This document shows, piece after piece, positions 1 to 6,175 of a DNA stretch of 7,805 nt (within the stretch, counting starts at the first letter, position 1; the number at the start of each line of letters is the position of its first letter). The notes beneath the pieces are model-generated. The model was not told where the DNA came from. It made no database searches and saw only the letters and a list, made by a program, of their open reading frames with translations. The position numbers were made by a program, and so were the translations under genes. Source of the stretch: Pseudomonadales bacterium (GTDB lineage Bacteria; Pseudomonadota; Gammaproteobacteria; Pseudomonadales; JAHEIH01); assembly GCA_023255355.1 (NCBI GenBank), contig JALRIU010000307.1, forward strand, positions 1 to 7,805. The letters run 5' to 3'.

Positions 1-1
1 C

Positions 2-190
2 AGTTTTAATAACACTAGTTTAGACAACCCTAGTCTTGAAGCTTGGACAGTAAAAAAAGACGGGGGGCATTTTGATAGCTTTACTGGCGCGACAATAACT
101 CCTCGAGCCGTAACCAAGGCTGTAAAAAATGCACTGGTATACTTTGCCGAGCACCGCGATCAACTTATTAATGATGAGCACGCCCTATGA
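2..190 (+). CDS. rsxG: Rnf/Rsx electron-transport complex subunit G, C-terminal fragment
   Basis: This is the last 62 codons of a reading frame that enters from the left edge and stops with TGA at 188-190. The protein is the periplasm-facing, flavin-carrying subunit of the Rnf/Rsx complex, which couples ferredoxin/NADH electron transfer to ion movement or, in enterics, keeps SoxR reduced. The fragment contains DSFTGAT (bases 74-94), matching the ApbE flavinylation motif DxxTGAT. In this family FMN is joined by a phosphoester bond to the final Thr (codon 92-94). The following segment, ITPRAVTKAVKNAL, is the usual C-terminal helix of RnfG. The stop overlaps the rsxE start in ATGA, indicating translational coupling and the standard rnfG-rnfE order. 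The N-terminus with its membrane anchor lies outside the window. Confidence 0.93.
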   Translation, partial: SFNNTSLDNPSLEAWTVKKDGGHFDSFTGATITPRAVTKAVKNALVYFAEHRDQLINDEHAL

Positions 191-900
191 GCACACCTAG
201 TTACAGTGAACTAACTCTCAACGGCTTGTGGAAAAACAACCCGGCACTCGTTCAGTTACTAGGTCTTTGCCCACTTTTAGCTGTCACGGGTTCAGTTGTA
301 AACGCCCTAGGATTGGGCTTAGCCACAATATTTGTCCTTACATTATCCAACTTGACGGTATCATTGGTGAGAAATCTTGTTTCTGACGCGGTACGCTTGC
401 CTGCGTTTGTGATGATCATCGCTTCATTTACTGCCTGTATCGAGCTTTTAATGAAGGCCTATACCTATGAGCTATACCAAATACTGGGGATATTCATTCC
501 GCTGATCGTCACCAATTGTTCGATTCTCGGGCGAGCTGATGCTTTTGCAAGCAAAAACCCTGTATTACCGTCGGTTTATGATGGTCTTATCATGGGCGTG
601 GGTTTTGCTGTGATTTTAGTGTTAGTAGGCGGTCTTCGCGAAGCTATTGGTAACGCTACGCTTTTCACTAACATGGATTTATTGTTTGGTCCATCTGCTA
701 TCGCTTGGCAATTGACCTTGGTTGATGATTACCCAGGATTTTTGGTTGCGGTATTACCACCGGGCGCCTTCCTAGTCGTTGGCTTTATCATCGCCATAAA
801 AAATGTGGTCGATGCATCCTTGAAAGCACGCGCTGACGCCAAGCGGGTCAAGCCTATTCCTGGTGCCAACCGTGCCCGTGTTACAGGTAAAATAACTTAG
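187..900 (+). CDS. rsxE: Rnf/Rsx electron-transport complex subunit E (integral membrane)
   Basis: A 237-residue polytopic inner-membrane protein, close to the usual RsxE length (about 230). It belongs to the NqrD/RnfE family and forms, with RnfA, the membrane core of the Rnf complex. Hydrophobic segments run at about residues 22-55, 70-90, 97-113, 132-150, 172-178 and 185-206, consistent with six helices. Cys28 (in GLCPLLAV) and Cys111 (in TNCSILGRA) sit where NqrD/RnfE proteins carry the conserved pair that helps ligate an intramembrane [2Fe-2S] cluster. The start ATG overlaps the rsxG stop by four bases, so its translation is probably coupled. The tail is short and basic. It is the last gene of the rnf operon here: nth, which often follows rnfE in gammaproteobacteria, is absent, and msrA instead converges with a four-base overlap. 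Confidence 0.96.
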   Translation: MSTPSYSELTLNGLWKNNPALVQLLGLCPLLAVTGSVVNALGLGLATIFVLTLSNLTVSLVRNLVSDAVRLPAFVMIIASFTACIELLMKAYTYELYQILGIFIPLIVTNCSILGRADAFASKNPVLPSVYDGLIMGVGFAVILVLVGGLREAIGNATLFTNMDLLFGPSAIAWQLTLVDDYPGFLVAVLPPGAFLVVGFIIAIKNVVDASLKARADAKRVKPIPGANRARVTGKIT

Positions 901-1550
901 AGCACACCCACGGGGCAGCTGACGCCTGTCCCGCCTATACCACAATAGCCATTAGGGTTTTTCGCTAAATATTGCTGGTGATAGGTCTCGGCATAATAAA
1001 AGTCACCTGCCGGTTTAATTTCAGTTGTCATTGGGCCAAACCCTGCATCATTTAAGCGTTGCGCGTAGACTTCAGCCATCGCCTTGGCTGCTTTTTCCTG
1101 AGGCAATGAGTAAACGTAGATACCAGATCTATACTGGGTACCGATATCATTACCCTGCCTCATACCTTGGGTTGGGTCATGGTTCTCAAAAAAGACTTGT
1201 AACAATGCCTCATAAGAAATTGTTTGCGGGTCGTAAACCACTAATACCACTTCATTATGCCCGGTTAATCCAGTACAGACCTCTTCATAAGTGGGGTTTG
1301 GCGTAAGCCCTGCAGAATAGCCGACGGCGGTCACAACAACACCTGGCACGACCCAGAATTTTCGTTCAACGCCCCAGAAACAGCCCATACCAAACATCGC
1401 GGTTTGTAAGCCTTCGGCAAAAGGACCAACGATACTTTCGCCATTGACATAATGAACTTTTTCAACCTTCATTGGCAGATCGCGACCAGGTAGTGCGTCG
1501 TCTAGGCTGGGCATTTGAGTTTTGTCTCGACCAAAATTAAAAATTGCCAT
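897..1550 (-). CDS. msrA: Peptide-methionine (S)-S-oxide reductase MsrA
   Basis: A 217-residue cytosolic repair enzyme that reduces the S-epimer of methionine sulfoxide in proteins and free Met(O), using thioredoxin for recycling. The catalytic motif GCFWG lies at residues 56-60, with nucleophile Cys57. The resolving cysteines are near the C-terminus, Cys203 (GYCGIGG) and Cys212 (SCPVGVL), matching the long three-cysteine class that includes E. coli MsrA (212 residues). The approximately 45-residue N-terminal extension before the catalytic core is also typical of that class. The start is supported by GGAG about eight bases upstream (CTCC near 1556-1559 on the plus strand). The TAA stop (897-899) overlaps the rsxE TAG (898-900) on the other strand, with no room for a terminator between them. 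It reads as a single-gene unit facing away from the channel gene. Confidence 0.97.
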   Translation of the reverse strand: MAIFNFGRDKTQMPSLDDALPGRDLPMKVEKVHYVNGESIVGPFAEGLQTAMFGMGCFWGVERKFWVVPGVVVTAVGYSAGLTPNPTYEEVCTGLTGHNEVVLVVYDPQTISYEALLQVFFENHDPTQGMRQGNDIGTQYRSGIYVYSLPQEKAAKAMAEVYAQRLNDAGFGPMTTEIKPAGDFYYAETYHQQYLAKNPNGYCGIGGTGVSCPVGVL

Positions 1551-1615
1551 ACAGACTCCGATTTATCATTTTGGATTAGTATAGTTAGTTTCCATGGTTG
1601 TGGATATGACGTGCT

Positions 1616-2485
1616 ATGATAGATGGCACAAAAGAACTCAAGGCTACCTTTGGATCAAATAGCATGCGAGAAACACTTCGGGATATTATCTTTGGCACCA
1701 ATACAGCAGCAGGCAAAAATTTTGATATTGCACTGATTATCATGATTGTGGCTAGCGTGATAGCTATCATGCTGGACTCTGTCCCAGCGATTGCTAATCA
1801 GTACCATGATACTTTGTTGATCATTGAATGGTTCTTTACCATCAGCTTTACTATCGAATACCTGTTACGCATTTATTCCTCACCAAAACCCTTCAACTAT
1901 ATGCGCAGCTTCTTTGGGATCATTGACCTGCTTGCTATATTGCCCAGTTACTTATCCCTGTTTTTCCCGTCATTAGGCTATTTAATGATCGTTAGGATCT
2001 TGAGGGTCATTCGAATTTTCCGTGTTTTAAAACTCATGCGTTACCTCAATGAAGCCAATGTTTTAATGCGCGCCATTATGGCTTCACGCCGAAAAATCAT
2101 GGTCTTTTTTACATTAGTACTGAGTGTAACCTGCGTGTTCGGCGCCATCATGTATTTAATCGAAGGCCCTGAGCATGGTTTTAGCAGCATCCCTAAGTCG
2201 ATTTACTGGGCGATAGTCACCATTACGACTGTCGGTTATGGCGATATTGCCCCGCAGACAGTGCTGGGCCAATCGGTGGCTGCGCTGGTGATGGTCACAG
2301 GCTATGCAGTCCTAGCAGTGCCAACCGGTATTATTTCAGCAGAGCTTTTTAGAGATATCAAAACAGCCCGAGATACGCGCCAATGTTTTGCATGCCGCAA
2401 GTCAGGCCATGAGCCTGATGCTAGCCATTGTAAATTTTGCGGTTTTGCTCTTGAAGTCGACGAGCTTAAAGATACTAAAAACTAA
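1616..2485 (+). CDS. Voltage-gated-type potassium channel with C-terminal zinc-ribbon-like tail
   Basis: A 289-residue six-helix ion channel of the Ion_trans superfamily. Likely segments are S1 36-55, S2 67-86, S3 98-117, S4 123-142, S5 160-182, pore helix 192-204 and S6 216-240. S4 carries basic residues at every third position (R127, R130, R133, R136, K139, R142), a voltage-sensor pattern. The filter TVGYGD (205-210) is the potassium-selective signature. After S6 the chain ends in a small cytoplasmic tail with CFAC (257-260) and CKFC (272-275), two CxxC knuckles 11 residues apart that could bind zinc. Start choice is uncertain: ATG 1616 has no good ribosome site, and an in-frame ATG at 1664 (Met17, MRETLRDIIFG) matches the usual beginning of the family better, though its site is also weak. 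The stop overlaps that of the minus-strand small ORF. Physiological role and gating are not visible. Confidence 0.93.
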   Translation: MIDGTKELKATFGSNSMRETLRDIIFGTNTAAGKNFDIALIIMIVASVIAIMLDSVPAIANQYHDTLLIIEWFFTISFTIEYLLRIYSSPKPFNYMRSFFGIIDLLAILPSYLSLFFPSLGYLMIVRILRVIRIFRVLKLMRYLNEANVLMRAIMASRRKIMVFFTLVLSVTCVFGAIMYLIEGPEHGFSSIPKSIYWAIVTITTVGYGDIAPQTVLGQSVAALVMVTGYAVLAVPTGIISAELFRDIKTARDTRQCFACRKSGHEPDASHCKFCGFALEVDELKDTKN

Positions 2486-2655
2486 CTACACTGTTTGATC
2501 ATGGCGCCCATGAGGGTGAGAAAAACCAACACCATAATGATCTTACTATAGCGTTGTTGCTGTTCAGGATCTAACGGCTTTGCTCGACCTTCCGTCAATT
2601 TAACAATTAATGCGAGTGCGGCGAACAACACTACAAGAATAATTAAAAGATTCAC
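2482..2655 (-). CDS. Small two-helix membrane protein, 57 residues, GTG start
   Basis: An unrecognised small ORF read from GTG at 2655-2653 to TAG at 2484-2482. Residues 2-18 (NLLIILVVLFAALALIV) form one hydrophobic helix. A polar, charged linker KLTEGRAKPLDPEQQQRYSK (19-38) follows, then a second helix IIMVLVFLTLMGAMI (39-53) and a short tail KQCS. A clear ribosome site, GGAG (CTCC at 2661-2664 on the plus strand), sits five bases before GTG, the best support for real translation. The gene fills most of the space between the channel and htpX, runs divergently from htpX, and its stop overlaps the channel stop by four bases (2482-2485). I do not recognise the family. It is probably an inner-membrane hairpin protein. 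A chance ORF is unlikely given two clean helices, the Shine-Dalgarno site and the fit to the gap. Confidence 0.75.
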   Translation of the reverse strand: MNLLIILVVLFAALALIVKLTEGRAKPLDPEQQQRYSKIIMVLVFLTLMGAMIKQCS

Positions 2656-2734
2656 AATAGCTCCAAATATTTTTGTTGGCAGGACTTTAAATCGTTGGTT
2701 TCGATCGCATATATAAACCAGTGATATAACTTAT

Positions 2735-2739
2735 AGGAA
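2735..2739 (+). promoter_or_regulatory. htpX ribosome binding site
   Basis: AGGAA lies eight bases before the first of two tandem ATG codons (2748 and 2751). This spacing supports the first ATG. I could not find a convincing sigma-70, sigma-32 or CpxR site in the 92-base divergent spacer 2656-2747, which is AT-rich and contains TATAAA (2712-2717) and TATAAC (2725-2730) without a matching -35. Confidence 0.7.
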
Positions 2740-2747
2740 TTCACAAA

Positions 2748-3629
2748 ATGATGCGAATTTTATTGTTTTTATTAACCAACATGGCCATTTTGATAGTCGC
2801 CAGTGTCACCTTGAGTTTATTAGGTTTTAACTCAATCATGCAGGCCAATGGCGTAGATCTCGATTTAAATGCGCTACTGGTATTTTGTGCTGTTTTTGGT
2901 ATGTCAGGCTCGCTCATTTCGTTATTCATTTCAAAATGGATGGCGAAACGCAGTACCGGCACTCAAATTATTAGCCAAGCCCGCAATAACGATGAAAAAT
3001 GGCTGCTCGACACGGTTGCTGAGCTTGCTAAAAAGGCAGGTATTGGCATGCCTGAAGTTGGCATCTTTAACTCGGCAAGTTCCAATGCCTTTGCCACAGG
3101 TTGGAACAGAAATAATGCGCTTGTTGCTGTAAGTACCGGCTTGCTGCAACGCTTTTCTAAAGATGAAGTAAAAGCCGTTTTAGCCCACGAAATTGGCCAC
3201 GTTGCCAATGGCGACATGATCACTTTGTCGCTCATTCAAGGCGTGGTGAATACCTTTGTCATGTTCTTCGCTCGTATTATTGGTCACACAGTAGATCGAG
3301 TTATTTTTAAGACTGAGCGCGGCCATGGTATTGGCTATTATATTGCGACGATTTTTGCTGAAATTATTTTGGGCATTTTGGCGTCGATTGTTGTCATGTG
3401 GTTTTCGCGTTGGCGTGAATACCGAGCTGATCATGCCGGTGCAAGTCTGGCAGGCAAACAATCTATGATCAACGCCTTGCAACGTTTGATGATGGAACAA
3501 CAACACGTACAAGAATTACCAGGAGAGCTCACAGCCTTCGGTATCAGTGGCGGCCGCAAGAGTTTAGGTGAACTTTTCATGACCCACCCTCGCTTGGAAG
3601 ATCGTATCAAAGCTCTCCAAGCCAGTTAA
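2748..3629 (+). CDS. htpX: Membrane zinc metalloprotease HtpX
   Basis: A 293-residue inner-membrane M48 protease, equal in length to E. coli HtpX, which degrades misfolded membrane proteins alongside FtsH. The zinc motif HEIGH is at residues 147-151, with His147 and His151 as ligands and Glu148 as catalytic base. The third ligand is expected to be Glu224 in REYRADHAG (223-231). Two N-terminal transmembrane segments (about 3-26 and 40-62) are followed by the cytoplasmic start of the protease domain (SNAFATGW at 112-119). Two further hydrophobic stretches (about 158-178 and 198-219) separate the HExxH helix from the third ligand, as usual. The C-terminus, THPRLEDRIKAL, is the standard family ending. 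In enterics htpX is under Cpx and heat-shock control, but no such site was recognised here. It appears to be a single-gene unit. Confidence 0.97.
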   Translation: MMRILLFLLTNMAILIVASVTLSLLGFNSIMQANGVDLDLNALLVFCAVFGMSGSLISLFISKWMAKRSTGTQIISQARNNDEKWLLDTVAELAKKAGIGMPEVGIFNSASSNAFATGWNRNNALVAVSTGLLQRFSKDEVKAVLAHEIGHVANGDMITLSLIQGVVNTFVMFFARIIGHTVDRVIFKTERGHGIGYYIATIFAEIILGILASIVVMWFSRWREYRADHAGASLAGKQSMINALQRLMMEQQHVQELPGELTAFGISGGRKSLGELFMTHPRLEDRIKALQAS

Positions 3630-3650
3630 TTCATTAATTAAACCGCAATA

Positions 3651-3686
3651 GGCATCCAGCAGTTGCTAAAACGCTGCTGGACTGCC
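3651..3686 (+). terminator. Hairpin after htpX, possible weak terminator
   Basis: CCAGCAG (3656-3662) pairs perfectly with CTGCTGG (3674-3680) around an 11-base loop. The stem is extended outside by GGCA (3651-3654) with TGCC (3683-3686) across small bulges. It begins 22 bases after the htpX stop. The following bases (AAACTTTGTT) are not a true T-tract, so termination would be inefficient. It could instead be a 5' leader structure of fbp if that transcript starts upstream. Confidence 0.4.
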
Positions 3687-3695
3687 AAACTTTGT

Positions 3696-3716
3696 TAAGT
3701 CACTGCACATGACTTA
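3696..3716. promoter_or_regulatory. Perfect inverted repeat just upstream of fbp
   Basis: TAAGTCA (3696-3702) and TGACTTA (3710-3716) form an exact 7-bp inverted repeat with a 7-base spacer. It ends immediately before the fbp ribosome site (AAGGA, about 3718-3722) and 13 bases before the ATG. The geometry suits either a dimeric repressor operator or an RNA hairpin next to the Shine-Dalgarno sequence. I do not recognise the motif as that of a named regulator. Confidence 0.45.
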
Positions 3717-3729
3717 CAAGGAAAAATAA

Positions 3730-4740
3730 ATGAAAACCCTCACTACTCTCGGAGAATTTATCTTCGAATGTCAGGCTGAGTATCCAGATGCCACAGGGGC
3801 ACTAACGTCACTGTTCTCTTCTATCCGCTTAGCCGCAAAAATTGTTCACCGTGAAATCAATAAAGCCGGCCTTGCCGATATCACCGGTGCCTTTGGTGAA
3901 ACCAATGCCCAAGGTGAAGAACAACAAAAGCTCGACGTATTTGCCAACGATAAATTTAAGTCTGCCCTCGCAGCTCGCGGCGTTGTTTGTGGCATTGCCT
4001 CAGAAGAAGAGGACCACTACGTTCAATTCACCGACGACCATAACATGAATGGGGAATATGTTGTATTGATGGACCCTTTGGATGGCTCTTCAAATATCGA
4101 CGTCAATGTTTCAGTGGGTACCATTTTCTCGATCTACAAACGAGTCTCTCCGAAAGGCACACCTGTGACCATGGACGACTTTCTGCAACCTGGAAAAAAC
4201 CAAGTCGCTGCTGGTTATGTGATTTATGGTTCATCCACCATGCTTGTATACACCACCGGAAATGGTGTCAACGGTTTCACCTACGACCCAAGTGTTGGTG
4301 TCTTTTATTTGTCTCATCAGAATATTGAAACGCCCAAAACCGGTGTCATCTATTCAATCAATGAGGGGGGCTATGAACGATTCCCGATGGGCGTTAAGCA
4401 GTACATCAAATACTGTCAAGAAAGCGACCCTCAAACAAAGCGGCCTTACATCTCTCGCTATATTGGCTCGCTTGTCTCAGACTTCCATCGCAATCTAATT
4501 AAGGGTGGGATCTATATGTATCCCACGACCACAACCTACCCTGAAGGTAAACTCCGTTTGTTGTACGAATGCAATCCCATTGCGTTTTTAGCTGAACAAG
4601 CAGGTGGACGAGCTATCGCTGCCAATGGCGTACGAATCTTAGAGATACAGCCTGAAGCGCTACACCAGCGTGTGCCTTTTTTAGTAGGCTCTCCCTTGAT
4701 GGTAGATAAAGTTGAGCAATTTCTAAAAGCCTTCGGTTAA
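3730..4740 (+). CDS. fbp: Fructose-1,6-bisphosphatase class I
   Basis: A 336-residue cytosolic enzyme (E. coli Fbp is 332) that hydrolyses fructose 1,6-bisphosphate to fructose 6-phosphate, the committed gluconeogenic step. The metal- and phosphate-binding signature DPLDGSSNIDVN begins at residue 115. The preceding acidic cluster SEEE (91-94) supplies further metal ligands. The substrate-binding motif KLRLLYECNP lies about 40-50 residues before AEQAGGRA near the C-terminus, all in the family order. The start is fixed by AAGGA 7-11 bases upstream and by homology of MKTLTTLGEFI to family N-termini. The gene stands between htpX and rlmD with its own upstream inverted repeat. No good -10/-35 pair was found, so the promoter is unclear. 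Nothing in the frame looks damaged. Confidence 0.97.
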   Translation: MKTLTTLGEFIFECQAEYPDATGALTSLFSSIRLAAKIVHREINKAGLADITGAFGETNAQGEEQQKLDVFANDKFKSALAARGVVCGIASEEEDHYVQFTDDHNMNGEYVVLMDPLDGSSNIDVNVSVGTIFSIYKRVSPKGTPVTMDDFLQPGKNQVAAGYVIYGSSTMLVYTTGNGVNGFTYDPSVGVFYLSHQNIETPKTGVIYSINEGGYERFPMGVKQYIKYCQESDPQTKRPYISRYIGSLVSDFHRNLIKGGIYMYPTTTTYPEGKLRLLYECNPIAFLAEQAGGRAIAANGVRILEIQPEALHQRVPFLVGSPLMVDKVEQFLKAFG

Positions 4741-4757
4741 TACTGCCCTCCTCTAAA

Positions 4758-4780
4758 CAAAGCGCTATAATGGCGCTTTG
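4758..4780 (+). promoter_or_regulatory. rlmD promoter -10 inside an 8-bp inverted repeat
   Basis: CAAAGCGC (4758-4765) and GCGCTTTG (4773-4780) are exact inverted repeats. The seven bases between them contain TATAAT (4766-4771), a perfect sigma-70 -10 box. No convincing -35 is present at 15-19 bases upstream. A start of transcription near 4778 would give a 5' leader of about 19 bases before ATG 4797. The repeat could act as an operator over the -10, or as a weak hairpin ending fbp transcripts. Confidence 0.55.
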
Positions 4781-4796
4781 TGTAGAGATACCTTCC

Positions 4797-6092
4797 ATGA
4801 GCCACTTGCCCAGCACTGAATTTCACGTCGATAATTTAAGTCATGATGGTCATGGCGTAGCTCGCCGTGATGGTAAAGTTTGTTTTATCAAAGGCGCACT
4901 GCCTGGCGAGACAGTAAAGGCGCATATTACCCAACGCAAATCATCGCATGATCACGCTACTCTCACCGATGTCATTATTGCGTCACATGATAGAGTGGAG
5001 CCCTTTTGCCCACTAGTTGCTCAATGTGGTGGTTGCCAGTTACAACACCTAGATCACACTGCGCAAATCAACTATAAACAAGCCAATACCATTGATTTAA
5101 TTACTAGACAAAGCGGTCTTGTGCCTGAATCCATTTTGCAGGCAATCACAAGCGCACCCCGTAGTTATAGAAGACGAGCTAGGTTAGCGGTATATACGCC
5201 AAATAAAGGAAGACCTCTTGTCGGGTTTAGAGAGTCTCAAGGCCATCAAATTGTCGCGATTGATCGATGCCCTGTTCTTCACCCTTTGCTGCAAGAGTTA
5301 CCCGCACTACTTAATGAACTCGTCGCTAAAATGCAGCGCCCAAAATTATTGGGACACATCGAACTTGCATTGATCGAAACACAAGACCATGAGGCTGCAA
5401 GACTCATTCATTTAAGAGCAACAGAATATCTCAGCCCTGAGGACTTTATCTTGTTACAAGGTTTTGCTGCTGAACATCAATGCAAGATAAGTCTTCAATT
5501 TGGTGACAAGGGGTATGAGGACATCACTCAGAATGACCATAATATGATCAGTGTGGCCGAGCCGAACTTCAGCATGCATTATCGCGGTGGCGATTTTATG
5601 CAGGCTAACCAACAGGTCAATGCGGGAATGGTATCGCAGGTCATTGCTTGGCTTGATGGTATCGAAGGCAAGGTCCTTGATGCTTTTTGCGGACTAGGTA
5701 ATTTTAGTATTGCGCTTGCTCTAAAAGGGCTTACTGTCACAGGTGTAGAGGTAAATCCTGAGATGGTAAAAAGAGCACAAGAAAACGCCGCCAAGAATGG
5801 TGTCGAAATAGATTTTCTTTGCAGAGACCTCATGAGCGATAACAAACAACTCGCTCGCAAACAATTCAGTGCCATGGTTTTAGACCCTCCTCGCGACGGA
5901 GCGAAAGCCTTGCTTGAAGAAATGGTTAAAAAGAAGATACCGCGCATTGCTTACATCTCTTGTAACCCAGCAACCCTAGCAAGAGATGCAAGCATTCTTG
6001 CAAAGGCAGGTTATAAATTAGAGGCCTGCGGCATCGCTGATATGTTTCCTCAGACCAGCCATGTTGAAACACTGGCCTTATTCAGCCGTTAA
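4797..6092 (+). CDS. rlmD: 23S rRNA (uracil-1939-C5)-methyltransferase RlmD
   Basis: A SAM-dependent enzyme that methylates U1939 of 23S rRNA. I choose ATG 4797 (MSHLPSTEF, 431 residues) over the upstream ATG 4770, because the probable -10 box covers 4766-4771, GAGA stands about nine bases before 4797, and E. coli RlmD has 433 residues. With this start, residues 1-60 form a TRAM RNA-binding domain (LSHDGHGVAR). Cys71, Cys77, Cys80 (CGGCQ) and Cys158 (DRCPVL) are the [4Fe-4S] ligands. SAM motif I is DAFCGLGNF (295-303), the active-site LDPPRDG is at 362-368, and the catalytic nucleophile Cys389 is in ISCNPATLARD, the same number as in E. coli. It is single-gene, 56 bases after fbp, and followed by an AT-rich gap. 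Function is very secure, the start moderately so. Confidence 0.95.
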   Translation: MSHLPSTEFHVDNLSHDGHGVARRDGKVCFIKGALPGETVKAHITQRKSSHDHATLTDVIIASHDRVEPFCPLVAQCGGCQLQHLDHTAQINYKQANTIDLITRQSGLVPESILQAITSAPRSYRRRARLAVYTPNKGRPLVGFRESQGHQIVAIDRCPVLHPLLQELPALLNELVAKMQRPKLLGHIELALIETQDHEAARLIHLRATEYLSPEDFILLQGFAAEHQCKISLQFGDKGYEDITQNDHNMISVAEPNFSMHYRGGDFMQANQQVNAGMVSQVIAWLDGIEGKVLDAFCGLGNFSIALALKGLTVTGVEVNPEMVKRAQENAAKNGVEIDFLCRDLMSDNKQLARKQFSAMVLDPPRDGAKALLEEMVKKKIPRIAYISCNPATLARDASILAKAGYKLEACGIADMFPQTSHVETLALFSR

Positions 6093-6096
6093 ATTA

Positions 6097-6111
6097 TGTA
6101 ATTCAATTACA
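6097..6111. promoter_or_regulatory. 15-bp palindrome resembling a HexR operator
   Basis: TGTAATTCAATTACA is a perfect palindrome (7-bp arms, one central base) starting four bases after the rlmD stop. It agrees with the TGTAATTnAATTACA core I recall for HexR, the RpiR-family regulator of central carbon metabolism in Shewanella and other gammaproteobacteria. It lies about 30 bases upstream of the -35 at 6142. Assignment to HexR is inference from memory of the consensus, and AT-rich DNA can give such palindromes by chance. Confidence 0.4.
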
Positions 6112-6141
6112 AGATATTATAAAAATTTAATTATTTTTTAA

Positions 6142-6169
6142 TTGACTTAAATCCTAATCCTATTAAAAT
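6142..6169 (+). promoter_or_regulatory. Strong sigma-70 promoter in the rlmD-slyD gap
   Basis: TTGACT (6142-6147) and TAAAAT (6164-6169) are each one base from consensus, separated by 16 bases. They are preceded by A/T tracts (6118-6141) that resemble an UP element. The bases after the -10 (ACCACCCC, 6170-6177) are C-rich, a discriminator type common at growth-rate-controlled stable-RNA promoters. The expected transcript start is near 6176, exactly at the foot of the first stem-loop of the candidate RNA. Confidence 0.65.
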
Positions 6170-6175
6170 ACCACC

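Noticed and set aside
1025..1306. 93-codon plus-strand ORF
   Set aside because: Lies wholly antisense to the conserved core of msrA, with no ribosome site or domain character; a shadow frame.
1577..1586. TAGTATAGT as shared -10 for msrA and the channel gene
   Set aside because: It gives TATACT or TATAGT on the two strands, but neither has a fitting -35 at 15-19 bases.
2695..2730. Possible htpX promoter using TTGGTT and TATAAA or TATAAC
   Set aside because: Spacings are 11 and 24 bases, outside the sigma-70 range, and no sigma-32 or CpxR pattern was found.
2741..3512. Several minus-strand ORFs opposite htpX
   Set aside because: All are antisense shadows of a strongly conserved protease; none has a ribosome site or recognisable domain.
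5579..5947. 122-codon minus-strand ORF
   Set aside because: Entirely antisense to the methyltransferase domain of rlmD, including its SAM and active-site motifs.
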